Shown piece by piece: positions 20,176 through 32,031 of a stretch of DNA of 64,000 nucleotides. Position numbers and translations under genes: made by a program. Under the pieces are notes generated by a model. It worked only from the letters and a program-made list of their open reading frames with translations, made no database searches and was not told the DNA's origin. This DNA comes from Eublepharis macularius (taxonomy: Eukaryota > Chordata > Lepidosauria > Squamata > Eublepharidae), in contig NC_072807.1 of assembly GCF_028583425.1 (NCBI RefSeq), forward strand, positions 33,423,001-33,487,000. The letters run 5' to 3'. Each line of letters begins with the position of its first letter. The stretch's first letter is position 1.

Positions 20176-23100
20176 TAGGGGTGTGCAAGCCAAAAATTTT
20201 CGGCTATAGCCGAAAGTAGAAAGCCGAAAGACGATTCTCTATCGTTAAAGCCGAAAGCCGAAACAAGAATCTCTTTCGGCTTTCGGCTTTCGGGATTCTT
20301 TCGGCATTATTTCGGCATTCTTTCGGCATTCTTTCGGCTTTTTTCTATGGGAAAATGCCTCCGTCTTCCAGGACGCCTGGAGGAGGCATTTTCCCACCGA
20401 ATAAGCCCAAAATTGGTGGGGACCTTCCTCTAACCCTTCTCTAACAACCACCCAAGTTTCAGACAGATTGGACTTTGGGGGGCCATGTTATGGCCCCCCA
20501 AAGCAGGTCCCCCCATCCTCCCATAAGAAAGCGAAGGAGCAGCATATTGTTAGCATGCTGCTGCTCATCTTTCTTCATTATTTCCTATGGGGGGAAAATG
20601 AAGAGGCAGGCTTCCTTTGCCAGGGGTGGCATTTTGCATGCAAAATGCCCCCTTACCCTCAGGGGCCCTTCTCCCACCCCTCCTCCCACCCCCCACCAAG
20701 GCTCAGCCTGCTCCCACTTGGGGGGGCCATTTCATGGCCTCCCCAAGTAGGTGCTCTGCTCTCATCTCTACCACTGACAGCTGGGGGAGGCTTGTCTTGC
20801 CAGGGGTGGCATTTTGCATGCAAAATGCCCCCCAGCCCACTGGGGCCCTTCTCCCACCCTTCCTCCCACCCCCCACCAAGGCTCAGACTGCTCCCACTTG
20901 GGGGGGGGCATTTCATGGCCTCCCCAAGTAGGTCCTCTCAGCCCCTAAAGTCCACCCCTTACAGCCCCACACAAACCCAATTCCCCCCCAGCTGCCACAC
21001 ACAGACCCAAATCCCCACATTAGCCCCTCACAGACCCAAATCCACCCCCACCTGCCCCACACACATAACCCCAGGAACAGGCTGGCAAAGGCCAGCCCTC
21101 TCCCTTTGTTCCCTATGCTGGGAACTTCTAAACTCTCTTTCCCTGGGCAATTCTGCACAGCCCAGGGGTGCCACAATGGTGGGCACACTTCTGAGTGCCA
21201 GCTGGTCCCTGTGAAAGAGCACCTGAACCACAGACACCCTCCCTCAAATTCCCCCACCACCTACAGAGATGGCTGGCCAGCCAGCCCCATTGTTCCCTAT
21301 GATGGGAACCAACTGCACAACAAAGAATAAAACAAGAACAACACAAAATAAAGTTTTTTAAAAATTATTTTCTCCCTTCCAGAGTACAAGTAGGCAAAGC
21401 ATTATGACACATTACACCAGCAGTCCCCCACACAGAAAAATAACACAACTCACTTAACATCAGAGAATCACAAAGCACGATTCCTGTCAAAAACACTTTA
21501 TTTCTTGAACAGCTTTAGGTTACACAGCGGGGGGAACACCAAAGGGCATGGCAGCACTATCTTACACAAAAATAACACAACTCACTTAACATCAGAGAAT
21601 CACAAAAGCACAATTCCTGTCAAAAACACTTTATTTTTTGAACAGCTTTAGGTTACACAGCAGGGGGGGAACACCAAAGGACATGGAAGCAGTATCTTAC
21701 ACAAAAATAACACAACTCACTTCACATTAAAGAATCACCCCAAAAAATTGCTGTCAAAAGCACTTTATTTCTGTAACTGCATTATGTTACACAGTAGGAA
21801 GGCACAACAGAGCAGGAAAGCAGTGTACTACACAAAAATAACACAACTCACTTCACATCAGAGAATCACACAAACACAATTGCTGTCAAAAACGGTGAAG
21901 TGGGTTGTATTATTTTTTGTAGTACATTGCTATCATGCCCTGTTGTGCCCTCCTACTGTGTAACCTAAAGCTGTTCAAGAAATAAAGTGTTTTTGACAGG
22001 AATTGTGCGTTGTGATTCTCTGATGTTAAGTGAGTTGTGTTATTTTTGTGTAAGATAGTGCTGCCATGCCCTTTGGTGCTCCCCCCTGCTGTGTAACCTA
22101 AAGCTGTTCAAGAAATAAAGTGTTTTTGACAGGAATCATGCTTTGTGATTCTCTGATGTTAAGTGAGTTGTGTTATTTTTCTGTGTGGGGGACTGCTGGT
22201 GTAATGTGTCATAATGCTTTGCCTACTTGTACTTTGGAAGGGAGAAAATAATTTTTTAAAAACTTTATTTTGTGTTGTTCTTGTTTTATTCTTTGTTGTG
22301 CAGTTGGTTCCCATCATAGGGAACAATGGGGCTGGCTGGCCAGCCATCTCTGTAGGTGGTGGGGGAATTTGAGGGAGGGTGTCTGTGGTTCAGGTGCTCT
22401 TTCACAGGGACCAGCTGGCACTCAGAAGTGTGCCCACCATTGTGGCACCCCTGGGCTGTGCAGAATTGCCCAGGGAAAGAGAGTTTAGAAGTTCCCAGCA
22501 TAGGGAACAAAGGGAGAGGGCTGGCCTTTGCCAGCCTGTTCCTGGGGTTATGGGTGTGGGGCAGGTGGGGGTGGATTTGGGTCTGTGAGGGGCTAATGTG
22601 GGGATTTGGGTCTGTGTGTGGCAGCTGGGGGGAATTGGGTTTGTGTGGGGCTGTAAGGGGTGGACTTTAGGGGCTGAGGGGACCTACTTGGGGAGGCCAT
22701 GAAATGCCCCCCCCAAGTGGGAGCAGGCTGAGCCTTGGTGGGGGGTGGGAGGGTGGGAGAAGGGCCCCAGAGGGTTGGGGGGCATTTTGCATGCAAAATG
22801 CCACCCCTGGCAACACAAGCCTCCCCCAGCTGTCAGTGGTAGAGATTAGAGCACCTACTTGGGGAGGCCATGAAATGGCCCCCCCAAGTGGGAGCAGGCT
22901 GAGCCTTGGTGGGGGGTGGGAGGAGGGGTGGGAAAAGGGCCCCTGAGGGTAAGGGGGCATTTTGCATGCAAAATGCCACCCCTGGCAAAGGAAGCCTGCC
23001 TCTTCATTTTTTCCCCATAGGAAATAATGAAGAAAGATGAGCAGCAGCATGCTAACAATATGCTGCTCCTTCGCTTTCTTATGGGAGGATGGGGGGACCT

Positions 23101-23429
23101 GCTTTGGGGGGCCATAACATGGCCCCCCAAAGTCTAATCTGTCTGAAACTTGGGTGGTTGTTAGAGAAGGGTTAGAGGAAGGTCCCCACCAATTTTGGGC
23201 TTATTCGGTGGGAAAATGCCTCCTCCAGGCGTCCTGGAAGACGGAGGCATTTTCCCATTGAAAAGCCGAAAGAAAGCCGAAAGAATCCCGAAACGTTTCG
23301 GCTTTTTTCTTTCGGCTACCCGAAACGTTTCGGCATTCCCCGAAACGTTTCGGCATTCCCCGAAAGAAGCCGAAACACTTTTGTTTCGGCATTCTTTCGG
23401 CATTCTGAATGCCGAAACGCACATCCCTA
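20176..23429. mobile_element. Large foldback hAT-type element with arms over 1 kb
   Basis: Terminal inverted repeats TAGGGGTGTGC and GCACATCCCTA. Perfect 8-bp target duplication TTTATAAT at 20168-20175 and 23430-23437. The two arms (about 20176-21600 and 22000-23429) are near-identical inverses centred near 21800, so the same short open frames appear on opposite strands. Both ends carry many copies of TTTCGGC/GCCGAAA within about 200-250 bp. The middle is a tandem repeat. No transposase is visible, so it is non-autonomous. Gene A's 3' flank has the uninterrupted site at about 7001-7028, the same length once one duplication is removed. Confidence 0.85.
21436..22190. repeat. Tandem repeat of about 130 bp forming the centre of the foldback element
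   Basis: Units begin AATAACACAACTCACTTAAC at about 21438, 21568, 21702 and 21835. The orientation flips near 21895, and two to three inverse units (AAGTGAGTTGTGTTATTTTT) follow. Each unit contains CACTTTATTTC, an AATAAAG-like poly(A) signal on one strand. The arms hold unequal unit numbers, so the palindrome is not perfect here. Confidence 0.75.
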
Positions 23430-23739
23430 TTTATAATATATAAATCTATTCTAGACTACCAAATACATTCAATACTCTTTAAAACCATGGATTTCCTTTA
23501 TTTAAAATAACAGAGCAGAATAGATAGTTTCAAATAGCAAAAATGAATGGGGGTTGTAAATCCTTTTCTTACAGGGCCCCAATTCTCTATCAGGTCCCAA
23601 TGCCCAATACAGCAGTTGGCATTCCATGGACGGACATAGCATTGAACAGAGATAGGCTTTGTCTTTTCTGAGCTCTAAAGCCATCCACAGATTGGTTAGG
23701 ATGGAGTAGCCATAGCCAAAGCAGATGTTAACAGAGAGT

Positions 23740-25156
23740 CAGGAGAGGCAATGTTAGCCAGGAAGGGTAGTTTAAAAAGACAGCCGGTGGCAGGGCAAAG
23801 GCTTTGCTACACACTAGAGCTGTGTGAAGGGGCTGTGAAATGCCAGGAGGGAAGCTTCAGCCCATCTTCTGGTCCAATTCTCACTGCCAAAGCTGAAATC
23901 AGAGGTTGGCATGACTGGACATGTCCCAGAACTTGTGACCTAGCAGAAAGCCTAGACCAGCCTCCTCCTTCCCCTGTTCAAAGTCCCCTACAACTTTTTT
24001 CTGATGAGACTCAAGGAAGTTGCCCTTTGTTCCCTCTAACATGGATTCAATTGAAGGGCGTGGGAGATGGCTAAAATTGGGGGAGGGGGAGATGAGTGCA
24101 CACTTGAGGAGGGGGGAAGTCTGGCTGGAGTTGGGGTGTAGGAGAAGGGGGCTGCAGCAGAGAGGCTGAAGGACACCCTGGTTTTGTCCATCAGACCCTG
24201 CTGAGTCAACACTGCTGTGACGGACTCAGCTTCAGATGCTGAGATTTCCAGAAGTGAAAGTATGATTGACATGTTTCCTTCCCCCCTCCCATGGGGCTAG
24301 CCTGAAATGGCAGTTGGGGATAGAATGTTGGGGAAGCTGGCAGTTGGAGGTGGAGAGAAAACAAGAGAGGGAAAGGGAGTTGGAGCCTGGCTTTAGACCA
24401 GAGAGGGTCAGCCAGAGAATCAGAGTTTGTGAAGCACAGTTAGTCCTCGGACTAAAGTGGGAAAAACCAGCACTGACTCCTGCTTAGACTTGAGAGATCT
24501 GGGAGTTACAGTGGGCCAAGGAAGTGGGTAGAAAGGCATCTCCCCTTCAGTGCTAGGAACAAGGCTATAGCTCATAACTATAACGCCTGCCCAGTATCTG
24601 GCAAGGGTTTGTCTCAGTGGAGCACCTTTAAGTCTGGAGAGGAGGGGAAGTTGTGCTGTGTCTGTGCTTTAAAAGGGAAACATTTGTGAAGCAGAGTCAA
24701 CCTCTGAAAGAAGCCAGCAACCTAGTGTTAAACCAAGTCTTTTGTGCCTCACACCAGTGAAGTTGCTGTATAAAAACCTTTCTGTTACTTCAGTTCAAAC
24801 ACCTGCCTACCTGCCTTTTGAGTTTAACCTTCTGTAAATAAACCTTCAGTTGTGTTTTGAACCTCCCCAAGCCTTGTGTGCCAGTTTTTGCTAAAGGGAA
24901 GCGCAAACCCCTGATCTGTCCTCTACTAAGACTTGGCTGGGTAACCATTTTTAATAATCCTTAAGGGTGGGACAAGAAAGAAAGTTGAAGCTACACCTCA
25001 ACCATGCTACCAGAGGCTGTCCAGCCCAGTATACAGCTTCACAGGCTTAAAGAGGAGAAGTTTTACCTCAGGGTAGGGGAAGGTCAGCCTAAGCCTGAGT
25101 TGGAGGTGGGTTTGTGGCAACTGCCCAATTCCATTGGCTTTTAGGAACCCCGCTAC
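23740..25156 (+). mobile_element. Candidate LTR-like fossil segment
   Basis: No CYP1A homology. Between the flank homology that ends near 23490 and the exon 6 copy at 25279 is a GA-rich region with a TATA-like GCTGTATAAAAACC (about 24765), an AATAAACC signal (about 24838) and a GCCTTGTGTGCC stretch after it, the order seen in solo LTRs. Boundaries and target duplications were not found. It could be another kind of repeat. Confidence 0.3.
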
Positions 25157-25278
25157 ACTCAAAAAGAGATAGATTTTTGGCACAATCCTAAGTAGGCTTG
25201 CTCAGAAGAAAATGTCATTTATCCACTGGGGCTTACTCCCCCCCCCAAAGTGTTTTTAGAATGCACAGCCCAACTTAC

Positions 25279-27414
25279 ACATTGTTGTTCACTTGCCACT
25301 GGTTGATAAACACACAGGTATCTTTAGGGATGTAGAAGCCTTTCAGGACAGTGTCTTTGGTAGTGCTGATCAGGCCCGGGAGGGGAGAAAGAATGAAATT
25401 CAGACACACAATTTAAAAAAACTGCTGCAAAATTGTAGAGAGAAACCAAATAACGAGTGAATCCTGTTTTTCCCTCTGTGCCAGTGAGAATTTGGCCAGA
25501 AGGTGGTGCTATGAGAGGTGTTTAGGATCTAGAGAGGATCCTAAAGCAGCTAGGATCTAGAGAGAATAACCTTGTGTAGTCAAGTCCTAATTGCAGCTGT
25601 GTAGTGTTTGTGTTTCATGGAGGACAGCAGCCTAAGGGAAGGGAGAGAGGGCAACTTTAACCCTTTTCTCTTCGGCTGGAAAAAACGCCTCCCCAATCCA
25701 TTACAATCTCATGATTACGAAAAATAAAATAATCTGTTTTATATATAAAATGTGCCAAATATCATTCTGGTAATGGGCTTTCCATCCAGGAGAGGGTGCC
25801 CTGAACTCTTAGGAATCTAGCAAGATATACTAATTTCCACACTACCACTATCAAAGCCTGGGTCCTGCTCTAGTCTGCTCTCCTTTGCTCTGAGTGGGCC
25901 CTCTGAATCCACTCCCCATTCATCCTGATGGACTAATTTGAGGCTCAAATGAACTAACTGGGGACTTATCAGTGGGGGATTGTAAAAGGCAGGTAGGAGC
26001 AGTGTCTGAAGACCTCTAAAATAAAGGCCTCGGGATAAGGCAGCAGGGTCCGGTCCGACAGTTGCAGCTTCCTCTCGCTGCCAACAGTTTGGTCTGTGGG
26101 ACAGAAGGAAGAACGAGCTGGAATCCAGCCTCCCTAAAGGATTGGGATAGATCCAACCATCCTCCAAGGAGCCTTCTGCCAACTTAAGTGGCTCTTTCTC
26201 CAATGAAATAGACACTTAACTTAGAGCTAAACCACATGAGACAAATTGCACGAGGATGCTCAAGTGAAGGGAGATGGAATGTTAGCTGGGAAGCGTAGTT
26301 TGAATTTCACCTCTCTCTACAGAGCCGGCAAAGATCGCTCCTCAGACGGTTTGTTAATTTCCTCTTTGCCTCCTCAAAGGCTGTCAATTATTAACAAACC
26401 TTCTGAAGAGCAATCTTTGTTGGCTCTGTAGAGAGTTGAAATTAACAAACCCTCTGAGGAGCGATCTAGCTCTGTAGAGAGAGGTGAAATTCAAACTACA
26501 CTTCCCAACTAACATTGCATCTCCCTTCACTTGAGCATCCTCGTGTAATTTGTCTCGTGTGGTTTAGCTTTTAGAGGAAGGCTCCTTAGACTGGAGGAAG
26601 ACTTCAACCTTGAGCCGAAAAGAAAGGTGGGATATTAATATGTTAATAAACTTTGCTCAGTGAAGTAGTAGGACAGCAGTAATACCCACTCCACTGTGTG
26701 ACTGAGGAGGACTTGGTTTTACCTAGCTCTTCCTGGATTCTCTTCTGAATACACCAGGCACCAGGACAAGATACACCAGGCACCAGGACAAGGCTGTCGT
26801 AACTGTATCAAAGCCTGGATGGATGTGGTGAGAAAGACAGATATAAATCAAGGGCAAAGCTGCAGTCAGAGGTAATTTTAGGATCTGGATTCAATGGACT
26901 TACTCTGCAGGGGACTCCCTTTAGTAACGTATAACGTATACGTTTAGTAACGTAACGTATACTTCAAATGCGAAGTGCATTAACTCAGCAAATTCATCCC
27001 ATCCCACCATCACCGTAGATAAACACAGAACCAGATTTTATGCATTTTTACTCAGAAGTAAGCCCTACTGTGCTGAATAGGGCTTGCTAGCTACCACCTG
27101 TGACTGGCAGTCCCCCAGAAAGTGGGGCCCTGGACTTCTGTTTCAAAGTCCAGCCCTGATATCACCAAGAGCCGAAAAATCACATGAACTGGTATGGCCG
27201 CTGTGTGAAAGAGGATGCTGGACTAGATGGCCCATTGGTCGGATCCAGCAGGGCACCTCTGATGTTTATATGATCAGGAAGGTTTACTGGCTCCAACAAC
27301 ATCATTTACGAGATTAACTATCTTCTCTGCTGGGAGCAGAATGTGGGAGTTGTTGGCAGACTTCTTCCCCTGGCTTTGCACAATCAAGGAATCCATAATG
27401 TCCCTGATGTTATC
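25279..27414 (-). pseudogene. CYP1A remnant C: exons 3-6 only
   Basis: Exon 3 is 27414-27288 (127 nt, DNIRDIMDSL to [12 protein letters not shown]). Exon 4 is 26814-26723 (92 nt instead of 90, so frame-disrupting; it contains a 22-bp tandem repeat of ATACACCAGGCACCAGGACA plus AG). Exon 5 is 26093-25970 (124 nt, DQTVGSERK to [15 protein letters not shown]). Exon 6 is 25365-25279 (87 nt, [20 protein letters not shown]). The exon 5 donor GT is AT (25969-25968). Exons 2 and 7 were not found nearby. Exon sequences differ clearly from A and B, so this is a distinct, older minus-strand copy. Confidence 0.88.
26224..26573. mobile_element. Palindromic MITE in intron 4 of remnant C
   Basis: GAGCTAAACCACATGAGAC and the inverse GTCTCGTGTGGTTTAGCTT, with TTA at both edges and long internal inverted parts (TGCTCAAGTGAAGGGAGAT and its inverse). 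A related palindrome is at 53151-53468. TTA flanks suggest a Harbinger-like element. Confidence 0.55.
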
Positions 27415-27629
27415 CTGGAAGAAGAAGAAGAGGATTGGCACATCCTGGCTCTGGAATGATGGGCTCCCAATACCATTGCCAAATCAAATTTTCAAGATAC
27501 TTAGACATGATGAGATTCGCCTTAAGGAAGAGTTGCTCCCAGTTTAGTGGAAGTGTGGAGAGACAGAACACCCACTGTATTCTGGAGCATTGTAGTCATT
27601 CTAGAATAAGCAGCATCACCTTAAAATAC

Positions 27630-28115
27630 AAAGGTGTTAACCTTGGTGTTTAAAGCCCTTCATGGACTGGGACCTGCATACCTGTGGGACCACCTCTTCC
27701 ATTACGTCTGGCCTCAGCCAGGAGCAGGGCTTTTTCTGCCCTGGCCCCAGCCTGGTGGAACTTTCTCCTGCAGGAGATCCAGGCCCTGCGGGACCTGTTA
27801 TAGTTCCGCAGGGCCTGTAAAACGGAGATGTTCCGCTGGGCCTTTGGCTGAGTGTCGGCGGGTGTCCCCCTTCTTCCACCTAAGACCACCACTTTTTCTG
27901 GGACTGCCCTTGGCCATGTGCTGTGCCCATATATATGCCCTTATACAGACTCCCAACTATTTATTTAAATAGCCTGTGCCTGGACTATTTTAATGATTGT
28001 CTTAAGATTATTATTGATTTTATAGTTTTATGATGAATTCACTGTATTTTATGAATGTTGTTAGCCGCCCTGAGCCCATTTGTAGGGAGGGCGGGGTATA
28101 AATCAAATCAAATCA
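27630..28115 (+). mobile_element. L2/CR1-like LINE 3' end
   Basis: The plus-strand translation has LVFKALHGLGPAYLWDHL, the conserved tail of L2/CR1-clade reverse transcriptases. The 3' UTR follows (GCCGCCCTGAGCCC, GGGAGGGCGGGGTATAAATC), ending in an (AAATC)n run. A fragment, not coding. Confidence 0.6.
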
Positions 28116-28990
28116 AATCATGGTATATACACTGATCTTGTCAGAACTCAGAAGCTAAGCAGAGTCCATTATTTCTTTAATAATGGCTTTTGCCACCTTT
28201 TCCCTCCCGTAATTGCTCTAAAGTCATCTTCCTTCCACCAGAGCTGCCAAATAGCCCCAAACTCCTAAAACAGGCTTTTTTGCTTTTCAGAATTCAAGCC
28301 ATGTTTACGATCTCCTTTGAGATCTGCCTCAGAACACCTCACCCTAAAATATCTGCAGCGCTGCAAAGAGTTTATGGCATCACCCTCATGTGGAGGTGCT
28401 CCTTATCTGACTCTACTTTCTCACTGTTATCAGACTTCCTAAATTGCAAAGAAACTTTGGCAAGATCGGAAGCCATCAGCAGCGCCTGGAAATTCCAGGT
28501 GATTGATGTGCAGAAGACCAGCATCTACTTACTTAGGATAGACTCTCCACTTGCTTTGCGGTGCAGAAGACAATTCTCTCTCTGCCAGACGCCGGTGAAG
28601 CCACTTCGCTTTTTGTGAATTGAATTCATGCACAGTAGGTAACATGAGATATGATACCCGATTGGCTGGTCTGGTTCCAGTCACGTGACACAAAAGTATT
28701 AGGAAAGTCAGTTTACTTCAAACATCAGAAAGAAAATTACTGCCTTGAGGGAGACTGTCGGTCTACCTGGAGCAGGTTCAAAAATTCCATTCATGGATCT
28801 TAAAACTGATTTTCAATATGGGTGTTTTTTTTTAAACAACAACATTAAACCCCATTTCTCTTTTGATTTCAGCATGAACCTTTGCTAGCCAAAGCCCTTC
28901 TATAATATTTCATTCATCTGACTGAAGTTCACTCTGGCCTACAGAGCTTCTCTGATACCAGAATATAAGTTACAGTGCATTCCTAGACAA
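28116..28990. other. Intergenic, nothing recognised apart from a 5S-like scrap
   Basis: 28135-28170 has a 5S-SINE fragment (CTTGTCAGAACTCAGAAGCTA). A 142-codon open frame at 28190-28618 resembles nothing I know and lies in repeat-rich sequence; I do not call it a gene. Confidence 0.5.
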
Positions 28991-28994
28991 AATA

Positions 28995-29325
28995 GTAAAG
29001 AGTCCAGTAGCACCTTTAAGACTAACCAACTTTATGGTAGCATAAGCTTTCTAGAACCACGGCTCTCTTCATCAGATGCAACCTTATTGTAGCATAAGCT
29101 TTCAAGACCCACAGCTCTCTTCATCACATGCAACCTTATTGTAGCATCAGCTTTCGAGAACCACAGCTCTCTTCATCAGATGCAACCTTATTGTAGCATA
29201 AGCTTTTGAGAACCACAGCTCTCTTCATCAGATGCAACTTTATTGTACCATCAGCTTTCAAGAACCACAGCTCTCTTCATCAGATGCAACTACGGACTAA
29301 CACGGCTAACTTCTCTGTTCCTAGA
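28995..29325. repeat. Tandem amplification inside the GAGTCCAGTAGCACC repeat
   Basis: After AGAGTCCAGTAGCACCTTTA, a unit of about 62 bp (CTTTATTGTAGCATAAGCTT ... CTCTTCATCAGATGCAAC) is repeated about five times, then the usual tail GACTAACACGGCTAACTTCT follows. Confidence 0.7.
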
Positions 29326-29534
29326 CAAATTTACGCCCTTCTAAACTCATTGACTTTGACTGGGTTAGAGAAGAGTAGCCCTGTTTTAGGAGTGCACTGC
29401 CTGTGTGCCAGTGACCACACAACTCTTTGTCATTCTATCTGGGACGGACAAACACAGCTGCTCTTCTAGAACATCCCAAATAGTTTTTCAAACTGCAGAT
29501 TGATTCCAAGCATAATCCTTCAAAGGCTGCCATT

Positions 29535-29760
29535 CACAGAATCACAGAATCACAACATCAAAGAATCATAGAATTGGAAGTACCCTCCAAGGTCATCTAG
29601 TCCACCCCTTGCACAATGCAGGAAATTCACAACTACCTCCCCCGCCCCACGCCCCCAGTGACCTCTGCTCTATGTCCAAGAGATGGCAAAAACCGTTCAG
29701 GATCCTGGCCAATCTGACCTGGAGAAAATTGCCTCCTGAAATTGACAGTCAGCATTACCC
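29535..29760 (-). mobile_element. CR1-like LINE 3' piece
   Basis: It begins with CACAGAATCACAGAATCA, the inverse of the CR1 tail repeat, then AGAATCATAGAATTGGAAGT and GGTCATCTAGTCCACCCC, typical CR1 3' sequence read on the minus strand. Confidence 0.6.
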
Positions 29761-29937
29761 TAGGCGTAATTCACACTTGCTTGGTAGTAAACACTACTGG
29801 AATCAATGAGATTTATCAATATACATATTAATATGTGTATCCATATCAATATGCAAAGGGCTGGGCTGCATAGATTGCTGGAATGGTTAACTTGCTCAGA
29901 TCCTTACAAGGAAAAACTTTTTCCCAGCAATGTTCAG

Positions 29938-30185
29938 GAGCCAGTTTGGTGTAGTGGTTAAGAGCACGGGACTCTAATCTGGAGAGCTGGGTTTGATTCC
30001 CCACTCCTCCACGAAGCCAGCTGGGTGACCTTGGGCTAGTCACAGTTCTCTGGAGCTCTCTCAACCCCACCCACCTCATAGGGTGATTGTTGTGGGGTAA
30101 TAATAACACTTTGTAAACTGCTCTGAGTGGGCATTAAGTTGTCCTGAAGGGCGGTATATAAATCGAATGTTATTATGTTATTATT
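29938..30185 (+). repeat. tRNA-derived SINE (Sauria-like)
   Basis: A box TTTGGTGTAGTGGTTAAGAG, B box GGGTTTGATTCCCC, body CCAGCTGGGTGACCTTGGGC and tail GGCGGTATATAAATCGAATG. The closest relative in the window is at 46697-46958. Confidence 0.7.
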
Positions 30186-30599
30186 AATATTATAGCTTCT
30201 CCCAATGTAACAGTAGAGAAGCTGCATGTACTGAGATTCTCACCTCTAGAAACAGTGATAAGTGTTTTTTAAAAAATCCTTTGCACACAGAAGATGCCAG
30301 GTTTGATCCATGTTACCTCCAGTCGAAAGATTTCAGGCAGAAGGTGTTTGAAAGCTCTTTCCCTATTTCTTTTCTAAATATAATGCAAGTGTATGATTGG
30401 TTATTTTCTCTCCCGCACATGCCACCAGCCAGCAGAACGAGCTCACAACCACCTATAATCACGTTTCCTATGCCAAACGACAGACTCTGCTAACGGCCCA
30501 AACATGGAATCCTTCATTTAGGTTTCTGGGGCCTACATAACGATTTATTTATCAAGTACAAACTAGTGCCTTTGAGTGGTGAGGACGGTTATATATTTA

Positions 30600-30830
30600 C
30601 TTCCTTTATTTAAAGCTCACCTTTCTCCCGAATGATGGCCCAAAGTGGCTTGCATTGTTCTCTTCTCCTCCCTTTTATCCTCACCCAAACAACCCTGCAG
30701 GGTAGGTTAGATTGAGAGTTTGTGACTGACCCAAAGTCACCCAGGAAGCTTTCATGGTAAAGTGGGGATTCGAACCTGGGTCTCAGAGAACCTAATCCCA
30801 CACGTTAACCACTGTGCCATACTGATGATA
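30600..30830 (-). repeat. tRNA-derived SINE
   Basis: Reverse orientation; B box GGTTCGAATCCCC on the minus strand (near 30766-30778) and A-box side GTGGTTAACG near 30808. Similar reverse copies are at 35130-35370, 37200-37360 and 39870-40075. Confidence 0.6.
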
Positions 30831-30952
30831 CTCAGTGGGAAAGAGGCTGCCTGTGCATGTTCGTGACAAACTCAAGTTAGGAACAGAACATCTGCCCATG
30901 CCAGGCTGGGCCGGAACCTGCACCTCCCAGCCACCAGTTTCAGAGATTGTCC

Positions 30953-30962
30953 TTGCGTGCCA
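30953..30962 (+). promoter_or_regulatory. Candidate XRE (TTGCGTGCCA)
   Basis: Matches the extended dioxin-response consensus (T/G)NGCGTG(A/C)(G/C)A in the gap between the divergent CYP1A genes. A single motif, so occupancy is inference. Confidence 0.35.
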
Positions 30963-32031
30963 GGCAACTATAGTTCTCTGCCTCCGACACCTGAAAACGC
31001 CCTCTGATCTCTCTCTCAAACACGCACGCACGCATGTATGCACACAGGCTGCCTCCTCCAAAGATTGTTCGGCTCTGACAAACAGTCCGTGCCGTGGGAA
31101 AAGCACTTGGCTCCAGGCTAGGAGTGAGCAAACAGTGTCGAGTGCCTACTTTGGTGCAGAGTGTCTCATTATTTCAGAGAGGAAGAATTCAAACCTCCCC
31201 CCCCCGCCCCCCAGACAACTACTAGATGAAGCAGTCAGGTATGTTGTTGCACGCTAAAGACAGACAGACTTACTGCAACATCAGTTTTTCTGGGTTACAG
31301 CCCACTTTGTCAGATGCAAGAACTGAGGTGGACGGATGGATGGGCAGACAGACATCGTTTCGGACATTCTGAATTATTTAAAATAATTTTGAAACCAGGA
31401 CTTAGCTTGCATTTAAGCCCTGATTAACAGCAGCCACGAAAGCTTGTTTGTAATAGAAACTGGTGGTAACATCTGGCCGATCAGTATAAATTTGGTGCCA
31501 TTTCCAAAGGAGGGGGGTATTTTTATGCTCTGATCTCTAGAGCCCAAAAGAGGAACAACAGCAAGATCAGGAATCATTGAGGACTAGCCTGCTGAAATGA
31601 CGTTCGCCTTCTAGCCCATACGTCTGTGTTTCTTGCCAATTTGGCATTTCATATTGGTCACCTCAAAAGCTTTAAATCATGGAAAAAGGGGTAAGCATAA
31701 TTTAAATACACGCATTTTTATAAAGAGTCCACAAAGGCTCGTTTGAGGCTCCACAGCACTGCTGTTTTTCCTGCAACAAATTAAAAACAAATTGTGTATA
31801 ATCTGACATATTTTTATCCCTCCCTTCGTCTAAGGAACTCAGAGCAGCATACTTCCCATCTTCACAACAACCCAGCGAGGTAGATGAGGCTGAGAAAGAG
31901 AGCCTCAAGGGGTGAACAGGGGTTTGAACATTCTGCAATCTAATATGCTAACCGATACACTTCACTGGAAAGAATAAGCCCTCTCTACCCACCTCATTCC
32001 TAGACAGGGTCATCTCCAAGCAGCAAACATG

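Noticed and set aside
20468-21214. 248-codon open frame and its mirror images near 22.3-23.1 kb
   Set aside because: They lie in the arms of the foldback element; the same frames appear on opposite strands because the arms are inverse copies, and they resemble no transposase.
21436-21900. CRISPR-like array
   Set aside because: The approximately 130-bp units are contiguous direct repeats without unique spacers, in a vertebrate transposon.
28190-28618. 142-codon open frame between remnant C and the CR1 piece
   Set aside because: No recognisable domain, lies between LINE and SINE fragments, and could not be matched to CYP1A exon 2.
29938-30000. Possible tRNA gene (A and B boxes present)
   Set aside because: No cloverleaf closes around the boxes and the sequence continues into a dispersed SINE body.
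31020-31035. GCACGCACGCACGCATG as an XRE cluster
   Set aside because: It is a short simple repeat; the CACGC cores lack the flanking bases of the extended XRE.
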